From assembly GCA_007128495.1 (NCBI GenBank), contig SKXH01000052.1, positions 1 to 19,111 of the forward strand: a stretch of 19,111 bases of DNA. The letters are read 5' to 3'. The first letter of the stretch is position 1. Every line of letters starts with the position of its first letter. The position numbers and the translations under genes were made by a program. Positions 8,096 through 16,580 of the stretch are shown one piece after another. Source of the stretch: Bacteroidota bacterium (GTDB lineage Bacteria; Bacteroidota; Ignavibacteria; T3Sed10-11). The notes below the pieces were generated by a model, which searched no databases, had not been told where the DNA came from, and saw nothing but the letters and a program-made list of their open reading frames with translations.

Positions 8096-8180
8096 TACAG
8101 ACCGGTGTTATAATGTGTAAAAACAACTTTATTTAAATACGATAATTTATTAACTCGCATAAACTTCAATAAGTTTCATA

Positions 8181-9257
8181 TTATGATAATTTCCACCGCT
8201 CTCTTGCAATGTCAATTATATTTAAAATAAGAGTTTCATAACTCAATCCGGCGGCTCGAGCGGCTTTCGGGAAACAGGAGTTATCTTCTTCATTCGGTAA
8301 TATCCCGGGCAGCGGATTGACCTCGATTATATGAGGAACACCTTGTTCATCGAGTCGCACATCGATTCGCGACCAATCACGACAACGAAGTATCCGGTAT
8401 GATTCGATGCACACGTGCTCAATTGCCTGCTGCAACTGATTATCTATTTGCGCCGGACATGAAAATATTTCAAGCGGTTGCCCGGGGGTATCCCATATCC
8501 ATTTTGCTTCATAAGAATAAATCGGATTCACCCCTTCGGGTAATGCATCGTATTTTATCTCGACGATCGGAAGGGCTTTTACATTTTGACCGTTCCCCAT
8601 CAATGCAACGGTGAATTCCTTACCCGGTAAAAACGATTCAATAAGTGCCGGCTGCCCGTACCGTTTTGTGATACGATCCACCTCATCGCGCAATTCATTA
8701 TCCGAATAAACGAGCGATGAATTATAGATACCCTTGCTCGAACCTTCATGCAACGGCTTCACCATCTGTGGATAGGTGAGCACTCGACCGTTAAGCGCCG
8801 AACTTGTTTCGCATACAAAAAATGATGGTGTTGGTATTTTATGATACGTTAATACTTCTTTCGCCCGCGCCTTATCCAGACAGAGTGAGAGTGTGAGAGG
8901 ATCAGAACCGAGATACGGTATCTGCAGCATCTCGCACATTGCAGGTATCTGTGATTCTCTCGATACACCTTGAAAACCTTCGGCAATATTAAATACAAAA
9001 TCCGGACGTAAAGATCGAAGCAATTCAAATGCATCTTCATTTGCTTCAACAAGCGTTACCTTATATTGCGATGCAATTACATCTCGTAATGCATTAATCG
9101 TTTCCCAGCTGTCCCATTCGGCATAGGTATCTTCATACTGAGGTGACGGTTCGATGGAAGTATAACCGGATGGTCTACTCGAAGGATCGAAAGAGTCGTT
9201 CACATCGTTTGTTACTGTCTGCTCTTTCTTAACATTATATGTTAAAACTATATGCAT
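8181..9257 (-). CDS. D-Ala-D-Ala-ligase-like ATP-grasp enzyme, copy 2 (probable amino-acid ligase)
   Basis: This 358-residue protein is a paralogue of the next gene, with the same landmarks: FNIAEGFQG (89-97), IPYLGSDP (113-120), CLDK (126-129), VKPLHEGSSKGI (166-177), ALIESFLPGKEF (204-215) and magnesium ligands Asp299, Glu312, Asn314 in RIDVR and IEVNPLPG. Like its partner it has a polar insert after the first strand (about 10-48) in place of the Ddl substrate loop. The two differ around the acceptor side (EGSSKG here, EDASAG in the other; the tail here continues PNEEDNSCFP), so they probably use different substrates and may act in sequence. It is the first gene of the unit: a sigma70-type promoter lies just upstream, leaving a leader of about 30 bases with no evident Shine-Dalgarno. 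Enzyme class is firm; substrates unknown. Confidence 0.85.
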   Translation of the reverse strand: MHIVLTYNVKKEQTVTNDVNDSFDPSSRPSGYTSIEPSPQYEDTYAEWDSWETINALRDVIASQYKVTLVEANEDAFELLRSLRPDFVFNIAEGFQGVSRESQIPAMCEMLQIPYLGSDPLTLSLCLDKARAKEVLTYHKIPTPSFFVCETSSALNGRVLTYPQMVKPLHEGSSKGIYNSSLVYSDNELRDEVDRITKRYGQPALIESFLPGKEFTVALMGNGQNVKALPIVEIKYDALPEGVNPIYSYEAKWIWDTPGQPLEIFSCPAQIDNQLQQAIEHVCIESYRILRCRDWSRIDVRLDEQGVPHIIEVNPLPGILPNEEDNSCFPKAARAAGLSYETLILNIIDIARERWKLS

Positions 9258-9294
9258 AAATAAATCATAAAGTATAAAACGTTAATTGAATGTA

Positions 9295-9322
9295 AATATA
9301 AACATTTATAAACATTTGTCAA
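9295..9322 (-). promoter_or_regulatory. Sigma70-type promoter of the ATP-grasp/GNAT/kamA operon
   Basis: On the minus strand a perfect -35 TTGACA (9322-9317) is followed after 16 bases by TATATT (9300-9295), one mismatch from the -10 consensus. Transcription would start near 9288, about 30 bases before the first ATP-grasp ATG. A second possible -10, TATACT (9276-9271), has no good -35 partner. Confidence 0.65.
9298..9317. repeat. Exact tandem 10-bp repeat (ATAAACATTT x2) in the promoter spacer
   Basis: The plus strand reads ATAAACATTT twice with no gap (9298-9307 and 9308-9317). It fills the spacer between -35 and -10 and touches both boxes. One repeat per helical turn would place two copies of a bound protein on the same DNA face, so it is a candidate operator. 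It could also be chance in AT-rich DNA. Confidence 0.6.
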
Positions 9323-9493
9323 GGAAAAAACACACTTTATGAAAAAAAAATTTACACGATGATAAACTAATTTTTCGAATGCATGTACTAATGAAAAGAT
9401 GATTACATCACTGCATGGGTGTGCAGCGTCATGATTGATATGATATAAAAATTGTTTTTCGATTGGAAAGATATGTAATATCTATTTTAATAT

Positions 9494-11722
9494 TTATCCT
9501 GCTCTGGTAAGTTCGAGCAACGGTTTCATGTAGTGTTCAAAATGCCGGCGGAGTGCATCGTGCGAATGTTCACGAAGATGCGGATCATTTTTAACAATTG
9601 CAAAAGCATCGGTACGCGCAATGTATAATAGTTCACGGTCATCAATGAGCGAGGCAAGTTTAAGTTCGGGGAAACCACTCTGGCGTACACCAAAAAAATC
9701 TCCCGGCCCGCGGAGTTTTAAATCAACCTCGGCGATCTTGAAACCGTCTTCCGTCGAAGCGATCGTTTCAAGCCGGACCATACCTTTCTCCTTCTCTTCC
9801 GCTTTTTCAAATGATCGCTCAGTTAATGTCCCGCGATTAAATGCCGCAGCTTTATTAAAGGGATTTAAATAATGAACAAGGATACAGTACGATTGATCTC
9901 TGCCGCGTCCGACTCTTCCCCGGAGCTGATGAAGCTGCGATAAGCCGAAGCGCTCGGCATGCTCTATTATCATGACGGTTGCATTGGGAACGTCGACACC
10001 GACTTCGATTACCGTCGTCGCAACAAGCACATCGATCCTGCCGTCGCGAAACCGCGCCATGATATCCTCATTTTCTTCACGGGTCATTTTGCCGTGCAGC
10101 AATGCAACAATATACTCCTTAAATATACCTTTTTGCAGTTCTTCATATCCGTCTTTGGCCGCTTTTAAATCTACCTTTTGCGATTGCTCGATCAGTGGAT
10201 AAACGACATAGACCTGCCGACCTTTGTTAACTTCATCGCGTGCAAACGCATAAACCTTATCTCTCTCATTCTTTGACCGAACTGCGGTTTTAACGGATTT
10301 ACGTCCCGGCGGTCGTTCATCAAGGATCGATGTGTCAAGATCGCCATAGAGGGTTAATGATAATGTGCGCGGTATCGGCGTCGCAGTGAGCACAAGAAGG
10401 TCGGGAGCTCTGCCGTTTACTTCGGGTGTTTTTGCCTTTTCATATAATCGAAGTCGCTGCATTACACCGAAACGGTGTTGTTCATCGATGACAATCAATC
10501 CGAGTTTATAAAATGATACACTTTCCTGAAAAAGAGCGTGCGTCCCGATAACGATCTTCGCCTCGCCGTTTGCAACCGATGCTTCGACCGGTTCTCGTTC
10601 CGCCTTCTTCTGACTTCCGATCAATAGTTTCGGCTCTATTCCTATCGGTTCTAACAACTGTCGTATTGTGGTGAAGTGCTGAACGGCAAGTATCTCGGTC
10701 GGCGCCATAAATACTGCCTGGTAGCCGTTATCGACCGCTACGAGCATCGATAGGACCGAGACTATAGTCTTACCACTCCCCACATCACCTTGCAGCAATC
10801 GATGCATCGGTTTCGAAGATTCCATATCCGATGCTATTTCTTTAATAACTTTCTTCTGTGCCTCGGTCAGCTTGAAAGGGAGCTGGTCGACAAGGTTTCG
10901 CGCCAGACCGCTTTTAACCATAAACGATATACCGGGAACTAGCCGGGCGCCGCGTCTGCGATAACCGAGCAGCATCTGTAAGAAAAAGAGTTCGTCGTAT
11001 TTCAGCCGTTGTCGTGAGCGTTGTATCTCGTCGCCCGAGCGGGGAAAGTGGATGGCGGGTAATGCTTGTGGATATAGCATGAGATTACGTTGACGTATTA
11101 TCTCTTCCGGGAGATATTCTTCGATCGAATGACCGTATTTCTCGAGTGCGTGCATCACTATTGAGCGAAGCACTCCGCCTTCCAGGCCAACCTCTTTCAT
11201 ATCAGCGGTTTCTGTATAGATGGGCAGGATGCGGCCGGTGTTGAACATCTCATCCCAGTTATGTTCATCTTCCTCGTCGTCTTTTTGCGGTGTCAACCGG
11301 TCAAAGGAGGGATGTACCATTTGTAATGTCCCTTTAAAATCGGTGACCTGTCCGGAAAGCGCAAGCCGTTCACCTTTCCGGAACAATCGTTCCATCGTAC
11401 GTGTGCGCCGGAACCAGATACAATCCATGAACGATTGCTCATCGCCCACAACAAGTATAAACCGTTCCCGTTTTTTGTAACTACGCACAATATCTTTTCC
11501 CCGTACAGTTGCGACCACCGTCACCTCCGTACCGGTATCGACATACTGCCAGAGATCGCGTATCTTTACGATTGAGCGGCGGTCGAGATATTTACGGGGA
11601 TACATGTGCAGTACATCGCGAATGGTATGTATTCCCATCGAAGCAAATACATTTGCGCGGCGGGGGCCGACACGTTTTACATACGTGACGGGTGTATCAA
11701 GAGGATGCTGTGACGGTGACAT
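9494..11722 (-). CDS. recG: ATP-dependent DNA helicase RecG
   Basis: This 742-residue protein is full-length RecG, which remodels stalled replication forks and migrates Holliday junctions. The N-terminal wedge/OB domain (about 1-270) includes VKRVGPRRANVFASMGI and the OB-fold stretch around 65-135. A short acidic insert (about 147-158, DDEEDEH) follows. The helicase core has Walker A GDVGSGKT (312-319), DEQH (413-416), TATPIPRTL (446-454), the last helicase motif QLRGRVGRG (599-607), and the conserved RGPGDFFGVRQSG (671-683) near the C-terminus. The ATG shares one base with the gpsA stop (TAATG), so it is the last gene of a plsY-gpsA-recG unit. No key residue is missing. The identification is secure. 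Confidence 0.97.
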   Translation of the reverse strand: MSPSQHPLDTPVTYVKRVGPRRANVFASMGIHTIRDVLHMYPRKYLDRRSIVKIRDLWQYVDTGTEVTVVATVRGKDIVRSYKKRERFILVVGDEQSFMDCIWFRRTRTMERLFRKGERLALSGQVTDFKGTLQMVHPSFDRLTPQKDDEEDEHNWDEMFNTGRILPIYTETADMKEVGLEGGVLRSIVMHALEKYGHSIEEYLPEEIIRQRNLMLYPQALPAIHFPRSGDEIQRSRQRLKYDELFFLQMLLGYRRRGARLVPGISFMVKSGLARNLVDQLPFKLTEAQKKVIKEIASDMESSKPMHRLLQGDVGSGKTIVSVLSMLVAVDNGYQAVFMAPTEILAVQHFTTIRQLLEPIGIEPKLLIGSQKKAEREPVEASVANGEAKIVIGTHALFQESVSFYKLGLIVIDEQHRFGVMQRLRLYEKAKTPEVNGRAPDLLVLTATPIPRTLSLTLYGDLDTSILDERPPGRKSVKTAVRSKNERDKVYAFARDEVNKGRQVYVVYPLIEQSQKVDLKAAKDGYEELQKGIFKEYIVALLHGKMTREENEDIMARFRDGRIDVLVATTVIEVGVDVPNATVMIIEHAERFGLSQLHQLRGRVGRGRDQSYCILVHYLNPFNKAAAFNRGTLTERSFEKAEEKEKGMVRLETIASTEDGFKIAEVDLKLRGPGDFFGVRQSGFPELKLASLIDDRELLYIARTDAFAIVKNDPHLREHSHDALRRHFEHYMKPLLELTRAG

Positions 11723-12720
11723 TACGTTTCAACTTTTACATCCCGGGTCATCAACTCTTCCGTTGCCTGATGCGGGTCTTTTCCTTCGAACAACATACGA
11801 TAGACTTCGGCAGCTATCGGCATATCAATCCCATACTGCTCCGAAAGTTCATATACAGATTGTGTAGTTGCAACGCCTTCGGCGACCATGAGCATTTCGT
11901 TAACAATATCATCCAGTTTACGTCCTTTGCCGATTTGTTCACCGACGTACCGGTTACGGCTGTGTTTACTCATACATGTAACTATAAGATCCCCGATTCC
12001 CGATAGCCCTGAAAATGAGCTTTGCTCGGCGCCCATTGCAACACCCAATCTTGTTATCTCTACAATTCCACGGGTAAGCAGGGCGGCTTTTGTATTATCG
12101 CCAAACCCGATACCGTCGGATATACCCGCCGCAACCGCAATAACATTCTTTAATGCACCGCCTAATTCGACACCGCGCAAATCATTGTTAGCATAAACTC
12201 TAAAATAAGGTGTGAGGAAGGTTTGCTGTACAAGTTGAGCAGTTTCGAGACTCGGTGATGCTGCCACGACTGCTGTAGGGATATTGCGCGAGACCTCCTC
12301 TGCATGACTCGGACCGGATAAAATTGCCTGATGTTTCGGTTTTACCGTCGGGCAGCAATCTTCAATTATTTCGGATATTGTCATCAGGGTATTATTTTCG
12401 ATACCCTTCGCGACATTTACTATTATTTTCTTACTTAAATCGACATCGCCGAGTTGTTCGAAGACCGACCGGATATATTGTGTAGGTATAGCGGCAACGA
12501 TAAAATCCGACTTTTCAATGGCTTTAATAAGATCCGACGTTATAACAAGATCGTTCGGGAGCGGGATATCGGGAAGGAAATCCGAATTGTAATGTGTTTC
12601 TTGCATACTACGCGCATGTCCGGAATTATACGTCCATAACGTTACCTCGTGATGACCGCTATAGAGCAAAAGCGCGAGAGTTGTACCCCAGCTGCCGGCA
12701 CCAAGAACGGTAATGGTCAT
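11722..12720 (-). CDS. gpsA: Glycerol-3-phosphate dehydrogenase [NAD(P)+]
   Basis: This 332-residue cytoplasmic enzyme reduces dihydroxyacetone phosphate to sn-glycerol 3-phosphate for phospholipid synthesis. It starts with the dinucleotide fold GAGSWGTTLA (7-16). It has VNVAKGIEN (101-109, Lys106), SGPSHAEEV (135-143), the catalytic Lys191 in GALKNVIAVAAG, and the substrate-binding end of GFGDNTKAALLTRG (205-218). Length is normal for the family. The ATG overlaps the plsY stop (ATGA), which fits the metabolic link: PlsY consumes the glycerol 3-phosphate that GpsA makes. The stop overlaps the recG start. Nothing is unusual apart from the tight packing. Confidence 0.97.
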   Translation of the reverse strand: MTITVLGAGSWGTTLALLLYSGHHEVTLWTYNSGHARSMQETHYNSDFLPDIPLPNDLVITSDLIKAIEKSDFIVAAIPTQYIRSVFEQLGDVDLSKKIIVNVAKGIENNTLMTISEIIEDCCPTVKPKHQAILSGPSHAEEVSRNIPTAVVAASPSLETAQLVQQTFLTPYFRVYANNDLRGVELGGALKNVIAVAAGISDGIGFGDNTKAALLTRGIVEITRLGVAMGAEQSSFSGLSGIGDLIVTCMSKHSRNRYVGEQIGKGRKLDDIVNEMLMVAEGVATTQSVYELSEQYGIDMPIAAEVYRMLFEGKDPHQATEELMTRDVKVET

Positions 12721-13421
12721 GACGATTGGGTCTCCTTTTGGCCGCTTGATTTTTTATTTTTCATAAACGGGATAGAGGTGAGCCGGTTTTCAGTACCCTT
12801 GATCAATCGTTTAATATTGCTGCGGTGAGTGAAGATCAGCAGGATGGCAATAGCTATACTAAAATAAACAAGAATAGAATAATCCTGAATCTCTACCTCA
12901 AAAACATTCCACCGAAACAACAGGGTGAGCGGAAAGGCAACTGCCGCACTTATCGAGCCGAGCGATACCACGCGGGATGTTATCAAGACAATAGTAAATA
13001 TAATAAGCGATACTGCAAATTCAACAGGTGCAATACCTACCAACATACCGGCTGCAGTCGCAATACCTTTTCCTCCCTTAAAACCGGCAAAGACTGTCCA
13101 GATGTGACCGAGTATAGCCGAGGCACCCGCAATAATCTGAACGAGCGTAAACTCTTCAATGATTGTACCGCTTCCCGGGATCACCGGGTCATAATATAAT
13201 CTGGCAATAACAGCAACCGCGAAAAATCCTTTCAGGCCGTCGAATAGTATTACCCCAACGCCCGGTTTCCATCCAAGCACACGGAAAATATTCGTTCCTC
13301 CGGCATTCCCGCTTCCGTGCTGCCGTATATCGATCCCGCGGATATATTTACTGTAAATGATACTGGTAGGTATAGAGCCCACCAGATAGCTTAATATTAT
13401 GATTATTGCCAGCTGTTCCAT
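12717..13421 (-). CDS. plsY: Acyl-phosphate:glycerol-3-phosphate acyltransferase PlsY
   Basis: This 234-residue integral membrane enzyme acylates position 1 of glycerol 3-phosphate with acyl phosphate, giving lysophosphatidate. The three PlsY motifs are present: GSIPTS (15-20), GSGNAGGTN (36-44) and GHIWTVFAGFKGGKG (105-119). Hydrophobic segments at about 3-24, 53-75, 93-114, 121-155 and 188-207 fit the family's membrane topology. It is somewhat longer than usual because of a polar, basic tail (about 208-234, NIKRLIKG to the end). It is the first gene of the plsY-gpsA-recG unit, preceded by GAGG and a possible promoter between it and atpG. Confidence 0.96.
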   Translation of the reverse strand: MEQLAIIIILSYLVGSIPTSIIYSKYIRGIDIRQHGSGNAGGTNIFRVLGWKPGVGVILFDGLKGFFAVAVIARLYYDPVIPGSGTIIEEFTLVQIIAGASAILGHIWTVFAGFKGGKGIATAAGMLVGIAPVEFAVSLIIFTIVLITSRVVSLGSISAAVAFPLTLLFRWNVFEVEIQDYSILVYFSIAIAILLIFTHRSNIKRLIKGTENRLTSIPFMKNKKSSGQKETQSS

Positions 13422-13461
13422 CCATGCGCCTCAATGATTGTTAATAGTCACTATTATTACC

Positions 13462-13490
13462 AAAATAGCCAATGGAATGGTAGAAGTCAA
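13462..13490 (-). promoter_or_regulatory. Possible promoter for plsY-gpsA-recG
   Basis: On the minus strand TTGACT (13490-13485) and TATTTT (13467-13462) are separated by 17 bases in the 75-base gap after atpG. The -35 matches 5 of 6 and the -10 4 of 6. No terminator is seen between atpG and this site, so read-through from the ATP synthase genes is also possible. Confidence 0.4.
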
Positions 13491-13496
13491 CGTTTT

Positions 13497-14387
13497 TTAT
13501 TTGCTGGACTCAAGCGCGTTGGCGCCGCCAACGATTTCCATAATCTCTTTCGTTATCGATGCCTGACGTGCTTTGTTGTAGGTCAGTTGCAAACTATTGA
13601 TCAGATCCTTTGCGTTCTCGGTGGCTGCGTCCATAGCTGCCATTCGAGCGCCCTCCTCCGCTGCGTTCGACTCGAGCAGTATACGCCAGAAATCAATATC
13701 GAGATGTTTCGGTATTAGTTTATTTACGATATCTTCCGGTGATGGTTCGTAAATATAATCGACAATCGCTTTTGATTTTGATTCTTCCGGTATTTCCTTC
13801 GGCGGGATGGGAAGGAATTGTTCATAGGTAATTTTCGGCAACACAACGGTTTTAAATTCATTGTATGCAATATCCACTTTATCGAATACACCGTTCAGGT
13901 ATTCGTCCTTCAAGTCTTCAACGATGTCCTGTACTTCACCGAAATTCAGCCGGGAAAACAATCCGATATAATGACGGTGGATTTGATAATCACGCCGCTT
14001 AAAAAATTCATACCCTTTTCGACCGATGCATACCAGTTTTAATTTTCCCTCTTCCCGTTGCTTGCTATAATGTTTGTTTATATAATCGACGGTAGACCTC
14101 AACAGATTCGAATTAAACCCCCCGCACAACCCGCGGTCTGAAGTTACCACGACCAAGCATACAGTTTCCACTTCACGCGGTTGCAGCAATGGATTTAAAC
14201 CGACATCTACTTCTCCGACGAGATGCCCCAGCATATCCGCCAGTTGGTATGCATATGGCCGTGCAGATAGAATATTGTTCTGTGCCCGGCGGAGCTTTGC
14301 AGCCGCCACCATCTTCATTGCCTTGGTGATCTGCTGCGTTTTCTTTACACCGGTAATACGTTGTTTTATATCGCGTAGTGTTGCCAT
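13497..14387 (-). CDS. atpG: ATP synthase F1 subunit gamma
   Basis: This 296-residue protein is the rotor shaft of F1. The conserved N-terminal helix MATLRDIKQRITGVKKTQQI and the following TKAMKMVAAAKLRRAQ are intact, as is the C-terminal helix with GARMAAMDAATENAKDL and the ending QASITKEIMEIVGGANAL. The Rossmann-like middle contains VTSDRGLCGGFNSNLL (about 79-94). The usual length is about 285-300. It follows atpA by 15 bases and is the last ATP synthase gene here. The beta and epsilon genes that follow gamma in many bacteria are absent, and lipid-synthesis genes come next. Confidence 0.97.
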   Translation of the reverse strand: MATLRDIKQRITGVKKTQQITKAMKMVAAAKLRRAQNNILSARPYAYQLADMLGHLVGEVDVGLNPLLQPREVETVCLVVVTSDRGLCGGFNSNLLRSTVDYINKHYSKQREEGKLKLVCIGRKGYEFFKRRDYQIHRHYIGLFSRLNFGEVQDIVEDLKDEYLNGVFDKVDIAYNEFKTVVLPKITYEQFLPIPPKEIPEESKSKAIVDYIYEPSPEDIVNKLIPKHLDIDFWRILLESNAAEEGARMAAMDAATENAKDLINSLQLTYNKARQASITKEIMEIVGGANALESSK

Positions 14388-14402
14388 GGAAATTATCTTA
14401 GA

Positions 14403-15977
14403 TTATGAAGAAGCAGGTTTCTCTTCCTTAATTGATACTTTGAAGGACTCTGTAAATTCTTTCAATATCTCGTGCAGTTTCTCGGTCAATGAGTCACTCA
14501 GCTCTTTCTTTTCAGCTATTTCATTTAAGAGATCACCGTGTTTTAATTCCATTCTTTCCAGCAACTCTTGTTCAAAACGACCGACTTCACTTGCCGGAAC
14601 CTCGTCGAGATAACCGTTCGTACCCGCGAATATTGCAACCACCTGCTTCGTGACAGGGACAGGCACATACTGATCCTGTTTTAACAACTCGACCAAACGC
14701 TCACCGCGGCGGAGCTGTTTCTGCGTTGCTTTATCAAGTTCGGACCCGAATTTTGCAAACGCTTCAAGTTCGCGGTACTGCGCAAGTTCAAGACGCAAGT
14801 GACCGGCAACTTTTTTCATCGCTTTGATCTGTGCATTACCGCCGACACGGGATACCGAAATACCCACGTTGATAGCCGGACGCACACCTGCGTTAAAGAG
14901 GTTCGGTTCGAGATATATCTGGCCGTCGGTGATGGATATAACGTTTGTCGGGATGTATGCCGAGACGTCGCCTGCCTGGGTTTCGATGATCGGCAGCGCT
15001 GTTAAACTTCCCCCCCCTAATTCGTCATTGAGCTTCGATGCACGTTCGAGCAGGCGTGAGTGAAGATAAAAGACATCGCCGGGGAACGCTTCGCGTCCGG
15101 GCGGTCGGCGAAGCAGCAGTGAAACCTGCCGGTATGCCTGTGCGTGTTTCGAAAGGTCATCGAAAATCACCAGAGCGTGGCGTCCTTGATCGCGGAAATA
15201 TTCACCGAGCGTTGCCCCCGCATACGGAGCGATAAACTGTGACGGAGCTGGATCATTTGCAGAGGCAACGATCACCGTTGTGTAATCCATTGCATTCATC
15301 TCTTCCAGCTTATCGACAACCTGTGCGACGGTCGATCCTTTTTGGCCGATAGCGACATAAATACAATATAATGGATTGACACCCTCCTTCTTGGCTTCTT
15401 CGGTGTGAGTATGCCGCTGGTTGATGATAGTATCAATAGCGATCGCGGTTTTACCGGTTTGCCGGTCGCCGATGATAAGCTCGCGCTGCCCGCGTCCGAT
15501 CGGAATCATCGCATCAATCGCTTTTAAACCTGTTTGTACCGGCTCCTTAACCGGCTGCCGCGATATCACGCCAAGCGCTTTTCGTTCGATCGGATAATAC
15601 TCTTTCGTTTCAATTGGTCCGCGGCCGTCAAGCGGCTGTCCGATTGGGTTGATAACCCTTCCGAGCATGTTATCACCAACCGGCATAGATGCGACACGTC
15701 CCGTTCGTTTTACCGTATCACCCTCACGAATACCGGTATCGTCTCCAAAGAGAATCATACCAACGTTATCCTCTTCAAGATTGAGAACCATACCGTACGT
15801 GCCGTTGGGAAATTCTACAAGCTCGGTCGCCATCACTTTCGATAACCCGAACGCGCGCGCGATACCGTCACCTACCTGGAGAACGGTACCGACATCATAC
15901 ACGTCGACTTCTTTTTCATAACCGTCGATTTGTTTCCGCAGAATTGCAGATACTTCATCTGGTCTTACTTCTGCCAT
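14403..15977 (-). CDS. atpA: ATP synthase F1 subunit alpha
   Basis: This 524-residue non-catalytic nucleotide-binding subunit of F1 has P-loop GDRQTGKT (170-177), the RPPGREAFPGDVFYLHSRLLERA block (290-312) and the arginine finger Arg377 in ISVSRVGG, which completes the catalytic sites on beta. The N-terminus (about 1-25, RPDEVSAILRKQI) is the piece that binds delta. The C-terminus ends in a charged tail (VSIKEEKPASS), slightly longer than the common 500-515 residues. It lies 34 bases after atpH with AAGGGA upstream of the ATG. No anomalies. Confidence 0.98.
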   Translation of the reverse strand: MAEVRPDEVSAILRKQIDGYEKEVDVYDVGTVLQVGDGIARAFGLSKVMATELVEFPNGTYGMVLNLEEDNVGMILFGDDTGIREGDTVKRTGRVASMPVGDNMLGRVINPIGQPLDGRGPIETKEYYPIERKALGVISRQPVKEPVQTGLKAIDAMIPIGRGQRELIIGDRQTGKTAIAIDTIINQRHTHTEEAKKEGVNPLYCIYVAIGQKGSTVAQVVDKLEEMNAMDYTTVIVASANDPAPSQFIAPYAGATLGEYFRDQGRHALVIFDDLSKHAQAYRQVSLLLRRPPGREAFPGDVFYLHSRLLERASKLNDELGGGSLTALPIIETQAGDVSAYIPTNVISITDGQIYLEPNLFNAGVRPAINVGISVSRVGGNAQIKAMKKVAGHLRLELAQYRELEAFAKFGSELDKATQKQLRRGERLVELLKQDQYVPVPVTKQVVAIFAGTNGYLDEVPASEVGRFEQELLERMELKHGDLLNEIAEKKELSDSLTEKLHEILKEFTESFKVSIKEEKPASS

Positions 15978-16011
15978 AATGCATCCCTTATTTGTTTAAA
16001 ACATTCACCTG

Positions 16012-16566
16012 TTAATTGGTTATTGAACCATCGGACATAAATTTTTCTTCCATAATTTCGAGCTGCCGGCGCACACTTGCATCAAACACGGTATCGCCTA
16101 TACGGGCAAGAAATCCACCCTTCAATGTTCTATCGAGACTATAGGTAATGGATACTTTTTTCCCCGTATATTCCTCGAGTTGTTTTTGCAGTTGTCGCCC
16201 CTGCTTTTTGTTCATTTCGATAAACGAAGACACCTCGGCGCGCACAATGCCCGTCTTTTCATCGACCATTGAATTATACTGTTCGATAATATCCATCAGA
16301 ATCGCCTCGCGTCCCTTGGCAACGAGCAGCAACAGAAAACGCATCGTCAATTCGTCAACCAACGAGGAAAAGAGTTCACTGAATATCTCGCGTTTTTTGG
16401 TTTTAGCTATAGTCGGATTCTGGACAAACAATTCCAGGTCGTGAGACGATTTTATGAGCGACCGGAGACGCTCGAAATCGGCTGCGACCTTATCAAGTTT
16501 ATCCATCTCCTCAGCAAGTGTAATAATTGCACGTGCATAGCGCCGTGCGACACGAAAGTTGGTCAT
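16012..16566 (-). CDS. atpH: ATP synthase F1 subunit delta
   Basis: This 184-residue subunit links the top of F1 to the peripheral stalk. The N-terminal helical bundle begins VARRYARAIITLAEE, with LELFVQNPTIAKTKKREIFSEL in the middle. The C-terminal signature LKGGFLARIGDTVFDASVRRQLEIM (about 148-172) is typical of the OSCP/delta family. It lies 14 bases after atpF and 34 before atpA, the standard place. Length is normal. The identification is secure. Confidence 0.95.
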   Translation of the reverse strand: MTNFRVARRYARAIITLAEEMDKLDKVAADFERLRSLIKSSHDLELFVQNPTIAKTKKREIFSELFSSLVDELTMRFLLLLVAKGREAILMDIIEQYNSMVDEKTGIVRAEVSSFIEMNKKQGRQLQKQLEEYTGKKVSITYSLDRTLKGGFLARIGDTVFDASVRRQLEIMEEKFMSDGSITN

Positions 16567-16580
16567 TCACGAAGCCCTTT

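Larger units (their letters stand above)
9258..9493. other. AT-rich intergenic region between recG and the ATP-grasp operon
   Basis: This 236-base gap is much more AT-rich than the genes around it and holds no credible ORF. Its right half lies downstream of recG. It contains only a weak hairpin (CTGCA/TGCAG arms at 9411-9415 and 9422-9426) and short T runs on the minus strand, so a recG terminator is not convincing. The left part carries the promoter and tandem repeat listed separately. Confidence 0.6.

Noticed and set aside
8096..8180. Possible internal promoter or terminator between the two ATP-grasp genes
   Set aside because: A TATAAC-like box exists but has no -35 partner at the right distance, and the only hairpin (AAACTT/AAGTTT) is short and lacks a U tract.
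7016..9257. Calling either ATP-grasp gene a cell-wall ddl
   Set aside because: Both lack the Ddl N-terminal substrate loop, sit in tandem with an aminomutase and GNAT, and have no cell-wall gene nearby.
9411..9426. Hairpin CTGCA/TGCAG as a recG terminator
   Set aside because: The stem is only five pairs and no T run follows directly on the minus strand, so it is too weak to call.
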